Assembly (NCBI RefSeq): GCF_034933565.1
Contig: NZ_JAYFNG010000003.1
Coordinates: 1-64,000 of the forward strand
Length of the DNA stretch: 64,000 nt
From: Raineyella sp034933565
GTDB lineage: Bacteria; Actinomycetota; Actinomycetes; Propionibacteriales; Propionibacteriaceae
Direction: 5' to 3'
Part shown: positions 1-8,369 of the stretch, one piece after another
Layout: each line of letters starts with the position of its first letter
Numbering within the stretch: position 1 is the first letter of the stretch
Program-made: the position numbers and the translations under genes
The notes under the pieces: generated by a model
Told to the model about the DNA's origin: nothing
What the model saw: the letters and a program-made list of their open reading frames with translations, nothing else
The model's database searches: none

Positions 1-160
1 GGTCCGGGGGTAACCGGGCCGGCCGCCGGCGGGGTGGGTAACTGGGGGCCCGGCCGGGCGGGCGGCCGTGGTGTGAGGCTCTGACGCCCCGGCGTCGGCC
101 GAGCGCGGACCTGACGTCGGCCGAGGCTCCGATGACCCGGCGTCGGTCGTCGGTCGACGG
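1..160. other. left-edge non-coding sequence
   Basis: No gene is supported here. The sequence is G/C-rich and holds imperfect repeats of a GACG(C/T)CGGCCGAG-like word just beyond the 3' end of the symporter gene. No clear terminator hairpin is seen. Confidence 0.5.
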
Positions 161-1654
161 TCAGGCGGTGGCCAGGGTCAGTTCCTTCGTGGGCGCGTCG
201 TACGTCGCCCGGTCGAGGATGCCCTCGCGCTTCGCCACGATGACCGGGACCAGGGCCTGGCCGGTCACGTTGAGTGCGGTGCGGACCATGTCGATGATCG
301 GGTCGATGGCCATCAGCAGGCCGACGCCCTCCAGCGGCAGGCCCAGGGTCGACAGGGTCAGGGTCAGCATCACCGTCGCGCCGGTCATCCCGGCGGTGGC
401 GGCCGACCCGAGCACGGCGACCAGCACGATCAGCAGGTAGTCGGCCAGCGTGAGCGGCACGTGGAAGAAGTTCGCCACGAAGATCGAGGCCAGTGCCGGG
501 TAGATCGCGGCGCAGCCGTCCATCTTGGTGGTCGAGCCGAGCGGCACCGCGAACGAGGCGTACGAGGACGGCACGCCCAGGCTCTTGATCGTCACCTCCC
601 GGGTCACCGGCATCGTGCCGAGCGAGGACCGGGAGACGAAGGCGAGCTGGGTGGCGGGCCACACGCCGCGGAAGAAGGGGCCGACCGCCAGCCCGTGGCT
701 CCGCAGGATGAGCGGGTAGACCACGAACCCGACGATCAGGCAGCCGAGGATCACGTCGAGGACGAAGACGCCGAGGGAGCCGACGGTGCCCCAGCCGTAC
801 GAGGCGACCGCGTAGCCGAGCAGGCCGACGGTGCCGATCGGGGCGAGCCGGATGATCCACCACAGCACCCGCTGGACGATCGTGAAGGCCGAGTTGACGA
901 AGCCGAGGAACGGCTCGGCCTTCCGGCCGGCGCGCAGGGTGGCGGCGCCGACGACGATCGCGATCACCAGGATCTGCAGGGCGTTGAAGCTCAGCGCGGT
1001 GCTGGTGCCGTGGGTGGACACCTCCAGGCCGAGGAAGTTCTGCGGGACCAGGCCGTTGAGGAAGTCGAGCCAGGTGCCCTGGGTCGAGGAGACCTTCGCG
1101 GCGCCGGCGGCCACGCTGGTGTGGCCGCCCGGGGTGGTGAGGACACCCAGACCGATGCCGATCAGGACTGCGATCAGTGCGGTGATCGCGAACCAGATGA
1201 GGGTCTGGACGGCCAGCCGGGTCGCGTTCGCGACCTCCCGCAGGTGGGCGATCGAGGAGACGATGGCCAGGAAGATCAGCGGCGGGACGACGGCCTTCAG
1301 CAGGGTGACGAAGATGGTGCCGATCATCTTCAACGTCGCGGTGAGCCAGTTCGGGATCGCCGTGCCGTCGGCGGCGTGGCCGGCCGGGCCGAGACGCAGG
1401 GCGACCAGGCCCAGGACGATGCCCAGGGCCAGGCCGATCAGCACCTGGGCGCTGAAGGACAGGTGGAAGCGCTTCGTGCGCTGCTCGGGCAGGGTGCCGG
1501 CGACGGACCGGTCGGCGGGGGTGGCCCGGTCAGGGGCGGTGACCCGGTCAGGGGTGGTGACCCGGTCGGTCGGGGTGGGGCCGGACGGGTCAGCGGACCG
1601 TGGCGACGTCGGGTGTGCCGGGGTGGGATCGAGTTCGGTGTGGCTCACGAGCAT
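161..1654 (-). CDS. dicarboxylate/amino-acid:cation symporter (DAACS family)
   Basis: Secondary transporter of the glutamate/aspartate/dicarboxylate:Na+/H+ symporter family, an inner-membrane uptake protein. The first about 65 residues are hydrophilic, with a repeated DRxTxP(A) motif, before the first membrane helix near residue 68; this N-tail is longer than usual. The C-terminal re-entrant region reads SRSSLGTMP, then GSTTKMDGCAAIYPA, where the family norm is SSSAATLP and NMDGTA. From memory, the GCA-x-IYPA form is closer to L-cystine symporters (TcyP/YdjN) than to GltP/DctA, so cystine is a real alternative substrate. A good promoter lies directly against the start, so the message may be leaderless and the GTG two codons downstream (1648) may be the true start. 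Confidence 0.85.
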   Translation of the reverse strand: MLVSHTELDPTPAHPTSPRSADPSGPTPTDRVTTPDRVTAPDRATPADRSVAGTLPEQRTKRFHLSFSAQVLIGLALGIVLGLVALRLGPAGHAADGTAIPNWLTATLKMIGTIFVTLLKAVVPPLIFLAIVSSIAHLREVANATRLAVQTLIWFAITALIAVLIGIGLGVLTTPGGHTSVAAGAAKVSSTQGTWLDFLNGLVPQNFLGLEVSTHGTSTALSFNALQILVIAIVVGAATLRAGRKAEPFLGFVNSAFTIVQRVLWWIIRLAPIGTVGLLGYAVASYGWGTVGSLGVFVLDVILGCLIVGFVVYPLILRSHGLAVGPFFRGVWPATQLAFVSRSSLGTMPVTREVTIKSLGVPSSYASFAVPLGSTTKMDGCAAIYPALASIFVANFFHVPLTLADYLLIVLVAVLGSAATAGMTGATVMLTLTLSTLGLPLEGVGLLMAIDPIIDMVRTALNVTGQALVPVIVAKREGILDRATYDAPTKELTLATA

Positions 1655-1656
1655 GG

Positions 1657-1685
1657 ACAGTACAACATGAAATAAGTTTTATCAA
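1657..1685 (-). promoter_or_regulatory. sigma-70-like promoter of the symporter, probably leaderless
   Basis: On the minus strand a -35 TTGATA (1685-1680) is followed after 17 bp by a -10 TACTGT (1662-1657), in an unusually AT-rich stretch. The expected transcription start is near 1650, downstream of the ATG at 1654 and two bases before an in-frame GTG at 1648. No Shine-Dalgarno sequence is visible. Leaderless translation from GTG 1648 is therefore likely. Confidence 0.6.
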
Positions 1686-1723
1686 AGTCACCCATAAGTC
1701 GACCTGTAGGCTGGGTGGTATGG

Positions 1724-2698
1724 TCAGCCGCCGATGCTCACCCGGGCGGACCGTCCGTCTTCCGCGGCTCGTACGGTTCCCGTTGCTCGTTCGTCGCCAG
1801 TGGCTCGTACGTCGCCAGTGGCTCGTACGTCTCCGGTGGAACGTACGTCTCCGGTCGGCGCACTGTCGCCGATCAGCCGGCCGGCCAGCGCCGGCAGCGC
1901 CTCCTGCAGCGGTGCCTCCCACTTGAGGGTGACCAGGTCGTCGGCGCGGGTCCGGCCGCGGGTGACGACCACGATCGGCAGGTGCCGCTTCGCCGCCCGC
2001 CGGACGAACCGCAGGCCGCTCATCACCTGCAGCGAGGAGCCGAGAACCAGCAGGCCCTCGGCGCGCTCGACCAGGTCGAAGCAGTGCTCCACCGTCGCCC
2101 GCGGTACGACGTCGCCGAAGAACACCACGTCGGGGCGCAGCCGGTCAGCCGAGCAGCGGGTGCACAGCGGTGCCCGGAACCCGTCCACCTGCATGGCCGA
2201 GAGCACCGCGTCACCGTCCGGCCGGATCTGCGTGCCGCGCCCGACGAAGCCCGGGTTCGCCGCCGCCATCCGGGCATCGAGGGCGCTGCGGGAGCTGACC
2301 TCCCCGCAGGCCTCGCAGACCACCCGGGCGAGTGAACCGTGCAGCTCGGTCACCGCCCCGGTGCCGGCGCTCTGGTGCAGGCCGTCGACGTTCTGGGTGA
2401 TCACCGCCCCGGTCACCCCGGCGCGCTGCAGCGACGTCAGCGCCAGGTGGGCAGGGTTGGGCCGGGCCCGGCGCAGGTTCTGCCAGCCGACGTAGGACCG
2501 CGCCCAATAGCGCCGTCGGGCCTCGGCCGAGGCGCGGAACTCGTCGATCCGCATCGGCTGGATCCGGCGCGTGCCGTCCGGGTCGCGGTAGTCCGGGATG
2601 CCGGAGGCCGTGCTCATCCCGGCCCCGGTGAGGACGAGCCACGGCCGGGAGGACACCAGGGGGACGATCCGGTCGAGCACGGCTCGAGGGTACGTCAC
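1724..2698 (-). CDS. NAD-dependent protein deacylase, Sir2 family
   Basis: Sirtuin that would remove acyl groups from lysines using NAD+. Motifs in order: nucleotide-binding GAGMSTASGIPDYRD (25-39), TQNVDGLH (101-108), catalytic His120 in ELHGS, a zinc site from Cys128, Cys131, Cys179 and Cys182, and GSSLQV near 220. The GIPDYRD form resembles class II (SIRT4-like) sirtuins. The start is a GTG. After residue 280 the usual fold ends and a tail of about 40 residues of TGDVRA-type repeats follows; this tail is not part of the family and is probably disordered. The gene stands alone, convergent with nothing, downstream of a repeat-rich gap. Confidence 0.92.
   Translation of the reverse strand: MTYPRAVLDRIVPLVSSRPWLVLTGAGMSTASGIPDYRDPDGTRRIQPMRIDEFRASAEARRRYWARSYVGWQNLRRARPNPAHLALTSLQRAGVTGAVITQNVDGLHQSAGTGAVTELHGSLARVVCEACGEVSSRSALDARMAAANPGFVGRGTQIRPDGDAVLSAMQVDGFRAPLCTRCSADRLRPDVVFFGDVVPRATVEHCFDLVERAEGLLVLGSSLQVMSGLRFVRRAAKRHLPIVVVTRGRTRADDLVTLKWEAPLQEALPALAGRLIGDSAPTGDVRSTGDVRATGDVRATGDERATGTVRAAEDGRSARVSIGG
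1769..1858 (-). repeat. 18-bp coding minisatellite in the sirtuin tail
   Basis: About five imperfect 18-bp units encode TGDVRA/TGDVRS/TGDERA hexapeptides at residues 281-310 of the sirtuin. The period is a multiple of three, so copy-number change would not break the frame. Confidence 0.8.
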
Positions 2699-2740
2699 CG
2701 GTGGCGGCCCCGACGACGGCGTGCCGCGCCCGACGGTGGC

Positions 2741-2845
2741 GCGTTGGTCCTGATGGGGTGGCGAGAGTCGGGCGGCGAGGGCGGGGCGGTGGTGCCGCGT
2801 TGGTCCTGATGGGGTGGCGAGGGTGGGGCGGTGGTGCCGCGTTGG
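2741..2845. repeat. tandem repeat upstream of the sirtuin
   Basis: A GCGTTGGTCCTGATGGGGTG-type unit starts at 2741 and again at 2797, and a third start (GCGTTGG) at 2839 runs into the dispersed repeat copy A. The periods are 56 and 42 bp. The 3' half GGGGCGGTGGTGCC is shared by both units. Confidence 0.75.
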
Positions 2846-2939
2846 CCGACGATTCTCACGGCTGACGATCTTCCTCGACCTGGCTGACAGAGGACGGGCG
2901 TCGAAATCGGCGAACGTCGGCCGATGTGCGGTACGTCGG
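2838..2939. repeat. dispersed hairpin repeat, copy A
   Basis: This 102-bp segment matches 43418-43519 without gaps (87 of 102 bases by eye). It contains an outer inverted pair GGCCGACG ... CGTCGGCC and an inner imperfect stem (2864-2876 with 2890-2902; 10 Watson-Crick pairs plus one wobble of 13). It lies between the sirtuin and the DUF1684 gene, both on minus. After it the word GATGTGCGGTACGTCGGCT is repeated once. Confidence 0.75.
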
Positions 2940-2977
2940 CTGATGTGCGGTACGTCGGCTGATGGCCGGTCGTCGGC

Positions 2978-3781
2978 TCAGTCGGTGGTCGGGCGCTGCT
3001 CGCCGGCGGTCACCGGGAAGGGGATCACGTTCTCGCCCACCGGCCGCGGGCAGGTGGCGTACGACGCCACGAAGGCCGCGGGGAAGTTCAGCGACCGGTT
3101 GAAGTCCAGCGTGGTGCCGCCCGCAGGGTCGACCTCGCCCAACATGACGAAGCGCCAGTCGGCGGTGTCGAGGCCGTTGGTGGGGTCGTGGAAGACGACG
3201 TACGCGTCGCCGTGGCCGCCACTGACCAGCAGTCGGACGTCCTCGTTGTCGCGGGTGAAGGACACCTCGCCCCAGAACGTCATCGGCTGGCTGACATCGG
3301 GTCGGGCCGTCTGCACCTCCCGGACCAGGTCGCCGGTGAACTGCTCGAAGTGCGCCCGGACGATCCAGCCCGGGTCCCAGTCGTACGTGGGGACGCCGGT
3401 GAATCCGGTGCGGGTGGGCGCCTGCGGGTCGCGCAGGCGCACCATCGGGCGCCCGCCACGGATCCCTGCCTCGGCCATGATGCCGTCGTGGATGAACGAC
3501 AGATCGGACTCGTCCTCCTCCAGCGGGATCTCGATCGTCCCGGTGACCGGCTCCTCGCGGCGCAGCACGCCGTCCTCGGCGGTGAGCTCGACCCGGACCT
3601 CGGCCTCGTCCCCGGACCACAGGCCGGGGAACCCGTCGAGGTGTCGGGGGTCCTCATCCAGCCAGTGCAGCGCGGTGAGCGACAGCCAGCCGTACGGTGC
3701 GCGCAGGCCCTTCTCACGTGTCCGGTGCCAACGCGTCCACTCGCTGCGCTCCCACGTCGTCCAGTCGGGTCCGGTGCCCAT
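2978..3781 (-). CDS. DUF1684 family protein
   Basis: Conserved protein of 267 residues whose family has no assigned biochemical role. It shows the family's layout: an N-terminal WxxWRxxRExxL-like segment (here TRWHRTREKGLRAPYGWLSL), a beta-rich middle, and the C-terminal signature DFNRSLNFPAAF followed by TCPRP and ENVIPFPVTAGE. No signal peptide or membrane helix is seen, so it should be cytoplasmic. It is separated from the threonine aldolase downstream of it by about 110 bp. The start ATG at 3781 is preceded by GAGGAG. Confidence 0.85.
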   Translation of the reverse strand: MGTGPDWTTWERSEWTRWHRTREKGLRAPYGWLSLTALHWLDEDPRHLDGFPGLWSGDEAEVRVELTAEDGVLRREEPVTGTIEIPLEEDESDLSFIHDGIMAEAGIRGGRPMVRLRDPQAPTRTGFTGVPTYDWDPGWIVRAHFEQFTGDLVREVQTARPDVSQPMTFWGEVSFTRDNEDVRLLVSGGHGDAYVVFHDPTNGLDTADWRFVMLGEVDPAGGTTLDFNRSLNFPAAFVASYATCPRPVGENVIPFPVTAGEQRPTTD

Positions 3782-3889
3782 CGCTCCTCCTGCCTCTGCT
3801 GCAGCGAGGGTAGCGCGACCCGCCGACAGCCCGCGGTGGCGTGCCGGGGTGTCGGTCCGCGCGGTGGTCCCGCAGGCCGCCCGGCCGGG

Positions 3890-4957
3890 TCAGGCCGGCG
3901 TGCTCGTCGACGCCAGCGCCTGGCGCAGCGTCGCCACGAAGGCGTCGACGTCGGCCTCGGTGGTGTCGAAGGTGCACATCCAGCGCACCTCGCCGGTGGC
4001 CTCGTCCCAGTCGTAGAAGAAGAACCGCTCCCGGAGCCGTTCCGCTGCCGCCCGGGGGACGATCGCGAAGACCGCGTCGGAATCGACCGACTGGGTGATG
4101 CGGACCCCGGGCAGGTCGCGGACGCCCGCGGCGAGCCGGGCCGCCATCGCATTGGCCCGTCCGGCCGAGCGCTGCCACAGGTCACCCTCGTACAGGGCGA
4201 GGAGCTGGGCGGAGACGAAGCGCATCTTGCTCGGCAGCTGGGTGAGCAGCTTGCGGACGTAGAGCGGCCCGCGGACCGCCTCGGGGTTGAGCACGACGAC
4301 CGCTTCGGCCCCGATCAGCCCGTTCTTGGTGCCGCCCAGGCTGATGACATCGGCGCCGACCGCGGTGGTGATGTCGCCCAGGCCGCAGCCCAGGCTGACC
4401 GCCGCGTTGGCCAGCCGCGAGCCGTCGAGGTGCAGGTACATCCCCAGCCCGTGCGCCTGGTCGGCGAGGGCGCGCAGCTCGTCGGGGGTGTAGACGGTGC
4501 CCAGCTCGGTGCACTGCGCGACGCTGACCACCTTGGGCTGGGCGTGGTGCTCGACGCCGAAGCCGTGCGCTCGCCGGGCCACCAGCGCCGGGGTGAGTTT
4601 GCCGTCCGGGGCGTCCACGGTCAGCGTCTTGATGCCGGCCAGCTTCTCCGGTGCACCGCACTCGTCTACGTGGATGTGGGCCGTCCCGGCGCAGATCACG
4701 GCGTCCCAGCGGTCGGTCAGCATCGCCAGCGACATGATGTTGGCCCCGGTGCCGGTGAAGACCGGGTAGGCGGTCGCCTGTTCCCCGAAGTGACCCCGGA
4801 GCACCTGCTGGAGCCGTGCGGTGTACGGATCCTCGCCGTAGCTCACCACGTGGCCGTTGTTCGCGGCGACGATCGCCTCGATCACTTCCGGATGGGCGCC
4901 GGAGATGTTGTCGGAGGCGAAGCCGTGGTGGGTCGGATCATGCAGCGGTGCGGGCAT
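3890..4957 (-). CDS. ltaE: low-specificity L-threonine aldolase
   Basis: PLP-dependent fold-type I enzyme cleaving threonine or allo-threonine to glycine and acetaldehyde. The 355-residue product begins MPAPLHDPTHHGFASDN, the normal family start; the open frame extends upstream but without a start signal or family similarity. Visible motifs are FTGTGAN (68-74), HLDGSR around the PLP-binding Asp178, and the Schiff-base Lys211 in SLGGTKNG. The upstream neighbour is a GNAT gene on the same strand, whose stop at 5014 leaves a 56-bp gap; co-transcription is possible. Confidence 0.88.
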   Translation of the reverse strand: MPAPLHDPTHHGFASDNISGAHPEVIEAIVAANNGHVVSYGEDPYTARLQQVLRGHFGEQATAYPVFTGTGANIMSLAMLTDRWDAVICAGTAHIHVDECGAPEKLAGIKTLTVDAPDGKLTPALVARRAHGFGVEHHAQPKVVSVAQCTELGTVYTPDELRALADQAHGLGMYLHLDGSRLANAAVSLGCGLGDITTAVGADVISLGGTKNGLIGAEAVVVLNPEAVRGPLYVRKLLTQLPSKMRFVSAQLLALYEGDLWQRSAGRANAMAARLAAGVRDLPGVRITQSVDSDAVFAIVPRAAAERLRERFFFYDWDEATGEVRWMCTFDTTEADVDAFVATLRQALASTSTPA

Positions 4958-5013
4958 ACGGACCACAGTAGTGGCGCCGTACGTCCGCACCGCGGGGAGT
5001 GACCCGGGCGGGG

Positions 5014-5520
5014 TCAGCTCAGCTTGATCCGGTACTCGGCCTCCAAGCGGCCGGTGACCTCGTGCTTGCGGGTGCGGCCGGTGGCGTTCCAGCCCATCGC
5101 CTCGTACACCCAGATGGCGCGGGTGTTGTCGGCGTACACCCACAGGATGATGTCGGTGAAGCCCTCCTCACGGCAGGCTTCGGGCAGGGCGATCAGCAGG
5201 CGGCGGGCCCAGCCCTCGCCCCAGTGCTCGGGGGCGACGCCGAGGAAGCGCAGCTCGCCCCGGTTCGCCGCGGTGGCCTCCCGCTCCGGCTCGACGGCGG
5301 CGAAGGACACCACGCCCTCCTCCTCGTTGGCGATCGCCAGCAGGAAGGAGTGCCCGGAGGCCGCCAGGACCTCCTCGATCAGCGGGATGGAATCGTTGAT
5401 CTTCACGTCGCTCGCGTCGACGAGATCGCGGTGTGCAGTGGCTTCGGCCCAGATGGTGGCGGCCTGCTTGACCAACTTGGGGTCGCGGGTCTTGGTGGCG
5501 CCCATCTCGAACTCGGTCAT
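5014..5520 (-). CDS. GNAT-family N-acetyltransferase
   Basis: Acetyl-CoA-dependent acetyltransferase of 168 residues with unknown substrate. The GNAT acetyl-CoA loop is visible in ELRFLGVAPEHWGEGWARRL (about 88-108; the V-A-P-x-x-W-G-x-G-x-A pattern), followed by ILWVYADNTRAIWVYEAMGW, the usual motif B with a C-terminal Tyr. The start ATG at 5520 has an AAGGA site 5-6 bp upstream. It precedes the threonine aldolase on the same strand. The protein could acetylate a small molecule or a peptide; the sequence does not decide. Confidence 0.85.
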   Translation of the reverse strand: MTEFEMGATKTRDPKLVKQAATIWAEATAHRDLVDASDVKINDSIPLIEEVLAASGHSFLLAIANEEEGVVSFAAVEPEREATAANRGELRFLGVAPEHWGEGWARRLLIALPEACREEGFTDIILWVYADNTRAIWVYEAMGWNATGRTRKHEVTGRLEAEYRIKLS

Positions 5521-5782
5521 GATGGTCCTTCCGTGTCATGCCGCGTCAGGGCGGGAGTGCCACGACGCTTCTCGGTGCACGCGACCTCGTCAGCAGGGCC
5601 GGCACGTGCCTCACTCTAATGGTTGCCGGGGGCGCATTCTAATGGTCGCCGTTGCAGCCAGGGGAATGATCGCCGGTGTGGCCGCGGTGGTGGCCGGGAC
5701 GGTCCGCCGGACGAGCCTGCGGGACGAGACCTGCGAGGCGTACGGGACGAGGCGTGCGGGGCGAGGGAGCGGTGGGGCGCGG

Positions 5783-6301
5783 TCAGGCGGCCAGCACCTG
5801 GAACAGGACGTGGTCCTGCCAGCGCCCGTTGATCCGCAGATAGCCGGGTGCCCGGCCGATCCGGACGAACCCGTTGGCGACCAGCACATGCTGGGAGGCG
5901 ATGTTGTGCGGGAGGGTCGCGGCCTCCAGCCGGTGCAGTCCCAGCTCCCCGAAGGCGTACGCCTTGACCGCCGCCACCGCGACGGTGGCCAGACCCCTGC
6001 CGGTGTGGTCCAGCGACACCCAGTAGCCGAGCCCGCCGGACAGGAAGGCGCCGCGGGTGATCCGCGAGACGGTGATCCGGCCGACCGGTTCGTCGTCGTC
6101 GAGGATGAGGAACGGTGCCGCCAGCCCGGCCTCCCGCTCCCGTAGTGCCTCCGCCAGGAAGGCCTGCTGACCGGGCACGGTGTACCAGGACTCCTCGCGC
6201 CGGGGTTCCCACGGCTGGAGGAAGGTGCGGTTGCGGCGGTAGAGCGCCGCCAGGACGGGGGCGTCCTCGAGCGTCGCCGGACGGATCACGGAGCGGGACA
6301 T
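5783..6301 (-). CDS. RimJ/RimL-type GNAT acetyltransferase
   Basis: A 172-residue acetyltransferase that begins MSRSVIRPATLEDAPVLAAL. It shows the RimJ/RimL hallmarks: WEPRREES (proposed substrate loop), YWVSLDHTGRGLATVAV (acetyl-CoA loop), GLHRLEAATLPHNIASQHVLVANGF and a C-terminal WQDHVLF. Family members acetylate protein N-termini or small substrates such as antibiotics. An in-frame upstream ATG at 6343 exists, but the family start is the ATG at 6301. The gene is divergent from marR. The 260 bp between its end and the previous GNAT holds no gene. Confidence 0.85.
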   Translation of the reverse strand: MSRSVIRPATLEDAPVLAALYRRNRTFLQPWEPRREESWYTVPGQQAFLAEALREREAGLAAPFLILDDDEPVGRITVSRITRGAFLSGGLGYWVSLDHTGRGLATVAVAAVKAYAFGELGLHRLEAATLPHNIASQHVLVANGFVRIGRAPGYLRINGRWQDHVLFQVLAA

Positions 6302-6319
6302 GAGGCCAAGTCTGCCAGT

Positions 6320-6394
6320 GGGCAACGATCGCACAGCGGGCAACGATCAAACATTTGATTAGCTGAGGTAATGAACTATGCTAACCATAGCTGG
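6320..6394 (+). promoter_or_regulatory. promoter and operator-like repeats for marR
   Basis: GGGCAACGATC is directly repeated at 6320-6330 and 6338-6348. A -35 TTGATT (6355-6360) and -10 TATGCT (6377-6382) are 16 bp apart. A short palindrome CTATG-CTAAC-CATAG (6376-6390) overlaps the -10, and TTAGC/GCTAA arms flank the promoter core. This would suit autoregulation by the MarR protein. The predicted leader is about 140 nt. Confidence 0.5.
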
Positions 6395-6528
6395 GCGGTC
6401 CGCAGGGACCGGCACGGCAGACCGGAGCCGGCGGACGTCGGCCCGGGACGGATGGAGGCAAGGAAACGACAGTCACGAGGACAGCTCTCACCGGGCGAGC
6501 GACACCCACAGCGGCGAAGGACGTGACG

Positions 6529-7044
6529 ATGACCGACACCGAGGCGATCGACACGGCGTCGGTCGACAAGGTTTCGATCGGCAAGGTTTCGATCGGCACC
6601 GCGTCGATCAAGACCGAGCCGACTGACACCGAGGCCCTGCTGGGGCTGGCGAACGACGTGCGGATGGTCTGCCAGCAGGTCAGCCGACGGGTCCGGTTCG
6701 AGAGCAGTGCCGACGTGGCGCCGCACCAGTTCAGTGTGCTGGTGAAGCTGCGGCACCGTCCGTGGACGCCAGGAGAGCTGGCCGACGCCGAACGGGTGAG
6801 CCCGCCGAGCATGACCCGTACGGTCAACTGCCTGTGCGAGCGCGGGCTGGTCGAGAAGGTCGGCAACCCCCAGGACGGCCGCCAGCGCCTGCTGCACCTC
6901 ACCCCGGAGGGGGAGGCCGTGGTCGAGCGGACGATCAATGCCCGTGACACCTGGATGATGCAGCGCCTCTCGGAACTGTCCGACGACCAGCGCGACACCC
7001 TCGCGGCGGCCACCGCCGTGCTGCAGGAGGTGTTGGGCCAGTGA
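6529..7044 (+). CDS. MarR-family transcriptional regulator
   Basis: Winged-helix dimeric repressor of 171 residues. The first about 30 residues are polar and repetitive (DTASVDKVSIGKVSIGTASIK). The wHTH follows, with WTPGELADAERVSPPSMTRTVNCL as the recognition region and the wing GNPQDGRQRLLHLTPEG. The ATG at 6529 is preferred to the GTG at 6523 because the GAAGGA site (6516-6521) is 7 bp from the ATG but only 1 bp from the GTG. The gene overlaps the following MFS gene by 4 bp (GTGA), which argues that the regulator controls the exporter in response to a ligand, as in many MarR-MFS pairs. Confidence 0.92.
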   Translation: MTDTEAIDTASVDKVSIGKVSIGTASIKTEPTDTEALLGLANDVRMVCQQVSRRVRFESSADVAPHQFSVLVKLRHRPWTPGELADAERVSPPSMTRTVNCLCERGLVEKVGNPQDGRQRLLHLTPEGEAVVERTINARDTWMMQRLSELSDDQRDTLAAATAVLQEVLGQ

Positions 7045-8369
7045 GCCGCACCCAGGCGAGTCCCCGTCCCCTCGGGTCCGTCGGTGCCCGGCGTACGGTC
7101 AGCGCGACCCCACACGGCATCTTCGCGTCCCTGCACCTGCGCAACTATCGGTTGTTCTTCTTCGGCATGCTGCTGTCCAACATCGGCCTGTGGATGTTCC
7201 GGGTCGCCCAGGACTGGCTGGTGCTGACCCAGCTGACCCAGCACTCCTCGCTCGCGCTGGGCACCATCACCGGTCTGCAGTTCCTGCCGATCCTGCTGCT
7301 GTCGGCGTACGGCGGCGCGATCGCCGACCGGTTCGACCAGCGCAAGCTGCTGATGGTCACCCAGACGGCCGCCGGGCTGGTCGCCCTGGTCCAGGCGCTG
7401 CTGGTGCTGACCGGCACGGTGCAGCTGTGGCACGTCTACCTGCTGGCCACCCTCGGTGGTGTGGTCGCCGCGTTCGACAACCCGGCCCGGCAGGCGTTCG
7501 TCTCCGAGCTGGTCCCGGAGGCCTACCTGGTCAACGCCGTCGGCCTCAACGCCACCACCTTCAACGCCTCGCGGCTGCTCGGCCCGGGACTGGCCGGTCT
7601 GATGATCGGTGTCTGGGGTGTCGGCCCGGCGATCCTGGTCAACGCGATCAGCTACGCCGCGACCCTGATCGCCCTCGTCGCGATGGACCCGGCCGACCTG
7701 CACCGGGCGCCCCGGACCAACGGTCGGGGCTCGGTCCGGGAGGGCCTGGCGTACGTCCGCCGGCGCCCGGACATCCTGCTGGTGATGTTCATGGTGTTCA
7801 TGCTCGGCACCTTCGGGCTCAACTTCCAGGTCACCAACGCGCTGATGGCCACCCAGGTGTTCCATGTCGGCCCGGCGGAGTACGGCCTGATGGGCACCCT
7901 GATGGGCGTCGGCACGCTGGGCGCGGCCCTGATGGCCGCCTCGCGCAAGCGGCCCCGGATGATGGTCCTGGTCGGTGCCCTGGGCGGCTTCACCGTCGGG
8001 ATGGCGGGCCTGACCGTGGCCCCCTCGTACGCGGTGTACCTGGGGCTGCTGGTCCTGGTCGGGGTGACCTCGCTGACCGTGATGACCAGCGCCAATGCGA
8101 CCATCCAGCTCTCCGTCGACCCCGCCATGCGGGGCCGGGTGATGGCCCTCTACATGATGGTGTTCATGGGCGGCACGCCCGTCGGCGCCCCGTTGATCGG
8201 CTGGGTCGGCGCCCAGTTCGGCGCCCGGGCCACGCTCGGGGCAGGCGCCGTCGCGACCGGCATCGCCACGCTCGCCGCCCTGTGGGTGCTGCTCCGCTCG
8301 CGCCGGGACGGTGCCGGGGCCGACGGTCCGCAGCACGACCGCCCGGACCGTGACACGATGACCGCATGA
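7041..8369 (+). CDS. MFS transporter (MFS_3 / drug-efflux type)
   Basis: Major facilitator of 442 residues with about 12 helices. It opens with SLHLRNYRLFFFGMLLSNIGLWMFRVAQDWLVL, typical of the enterobactin-exporter/MFS_3 group, and contains the loop 2-3 motif GGAIADRFDQRKLL. FDNPARQAFVSELVP is also characteristic. The GTG start overlaps the marR stop (GTGA), and the stop overlaps the next start (ATGA), so the three genes are translationally coupled. The substrate is unknown; an antimicrobial or siderophore-like compound would be usual. Confidence 0.9.
   Translation: MSRTQASPRPLGSVGARRTVSATPHGIFASLHLRNYRLFFFGMLLSNIGLWMFRVAQDWLVLTQLTQHSSLALGTITGLQFLPILLLSAYGGAIADRFDQRKLLMVTQTAAGLVALVQALLVLTGTVQLWHVYLLATLGGVVAAFDNPARQAFVSELVPEAYLVNAVGLNATTFNASRLLGPGLAGLMIGVWGVGPAILVNAISYAATLIALVAMDPADLHRAPRTNGRGSVREGLAYVRRRPDILLVMFMVFMLGTFGLNFQVTNALMATQVFHVGPAEYGLMGTLMGVGTLGAALMAASRKRPRMMVLVGALGGFTVGMAGLTVAPSYAVYLGLLVLVGVTSLTVMTSANATIQLSVDPAMRGRVMALYMMVFMGGTPVGAPLIGWVGAQFGARATLGAGAVATGIATLAALWVLLRSRRDGAGADGPQHDRPDRDTMTA

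Noticed and set aside
461..1675. Long plus-strand open frame opposite the symporter gene
   Set aside because: It is rich in Arg/Gly/Asp/Gln in the pattern of a reverse-strand shadow; no family similarity or RBS. The minus-strand symporter explains the region.
4958..5143. N-terminal extension of the threonine aldolase
   Set aside because: The extra codons lie inside the GNAT gene in another frame and lack similarity; MPAPLHDPTHHGF matches the family start.
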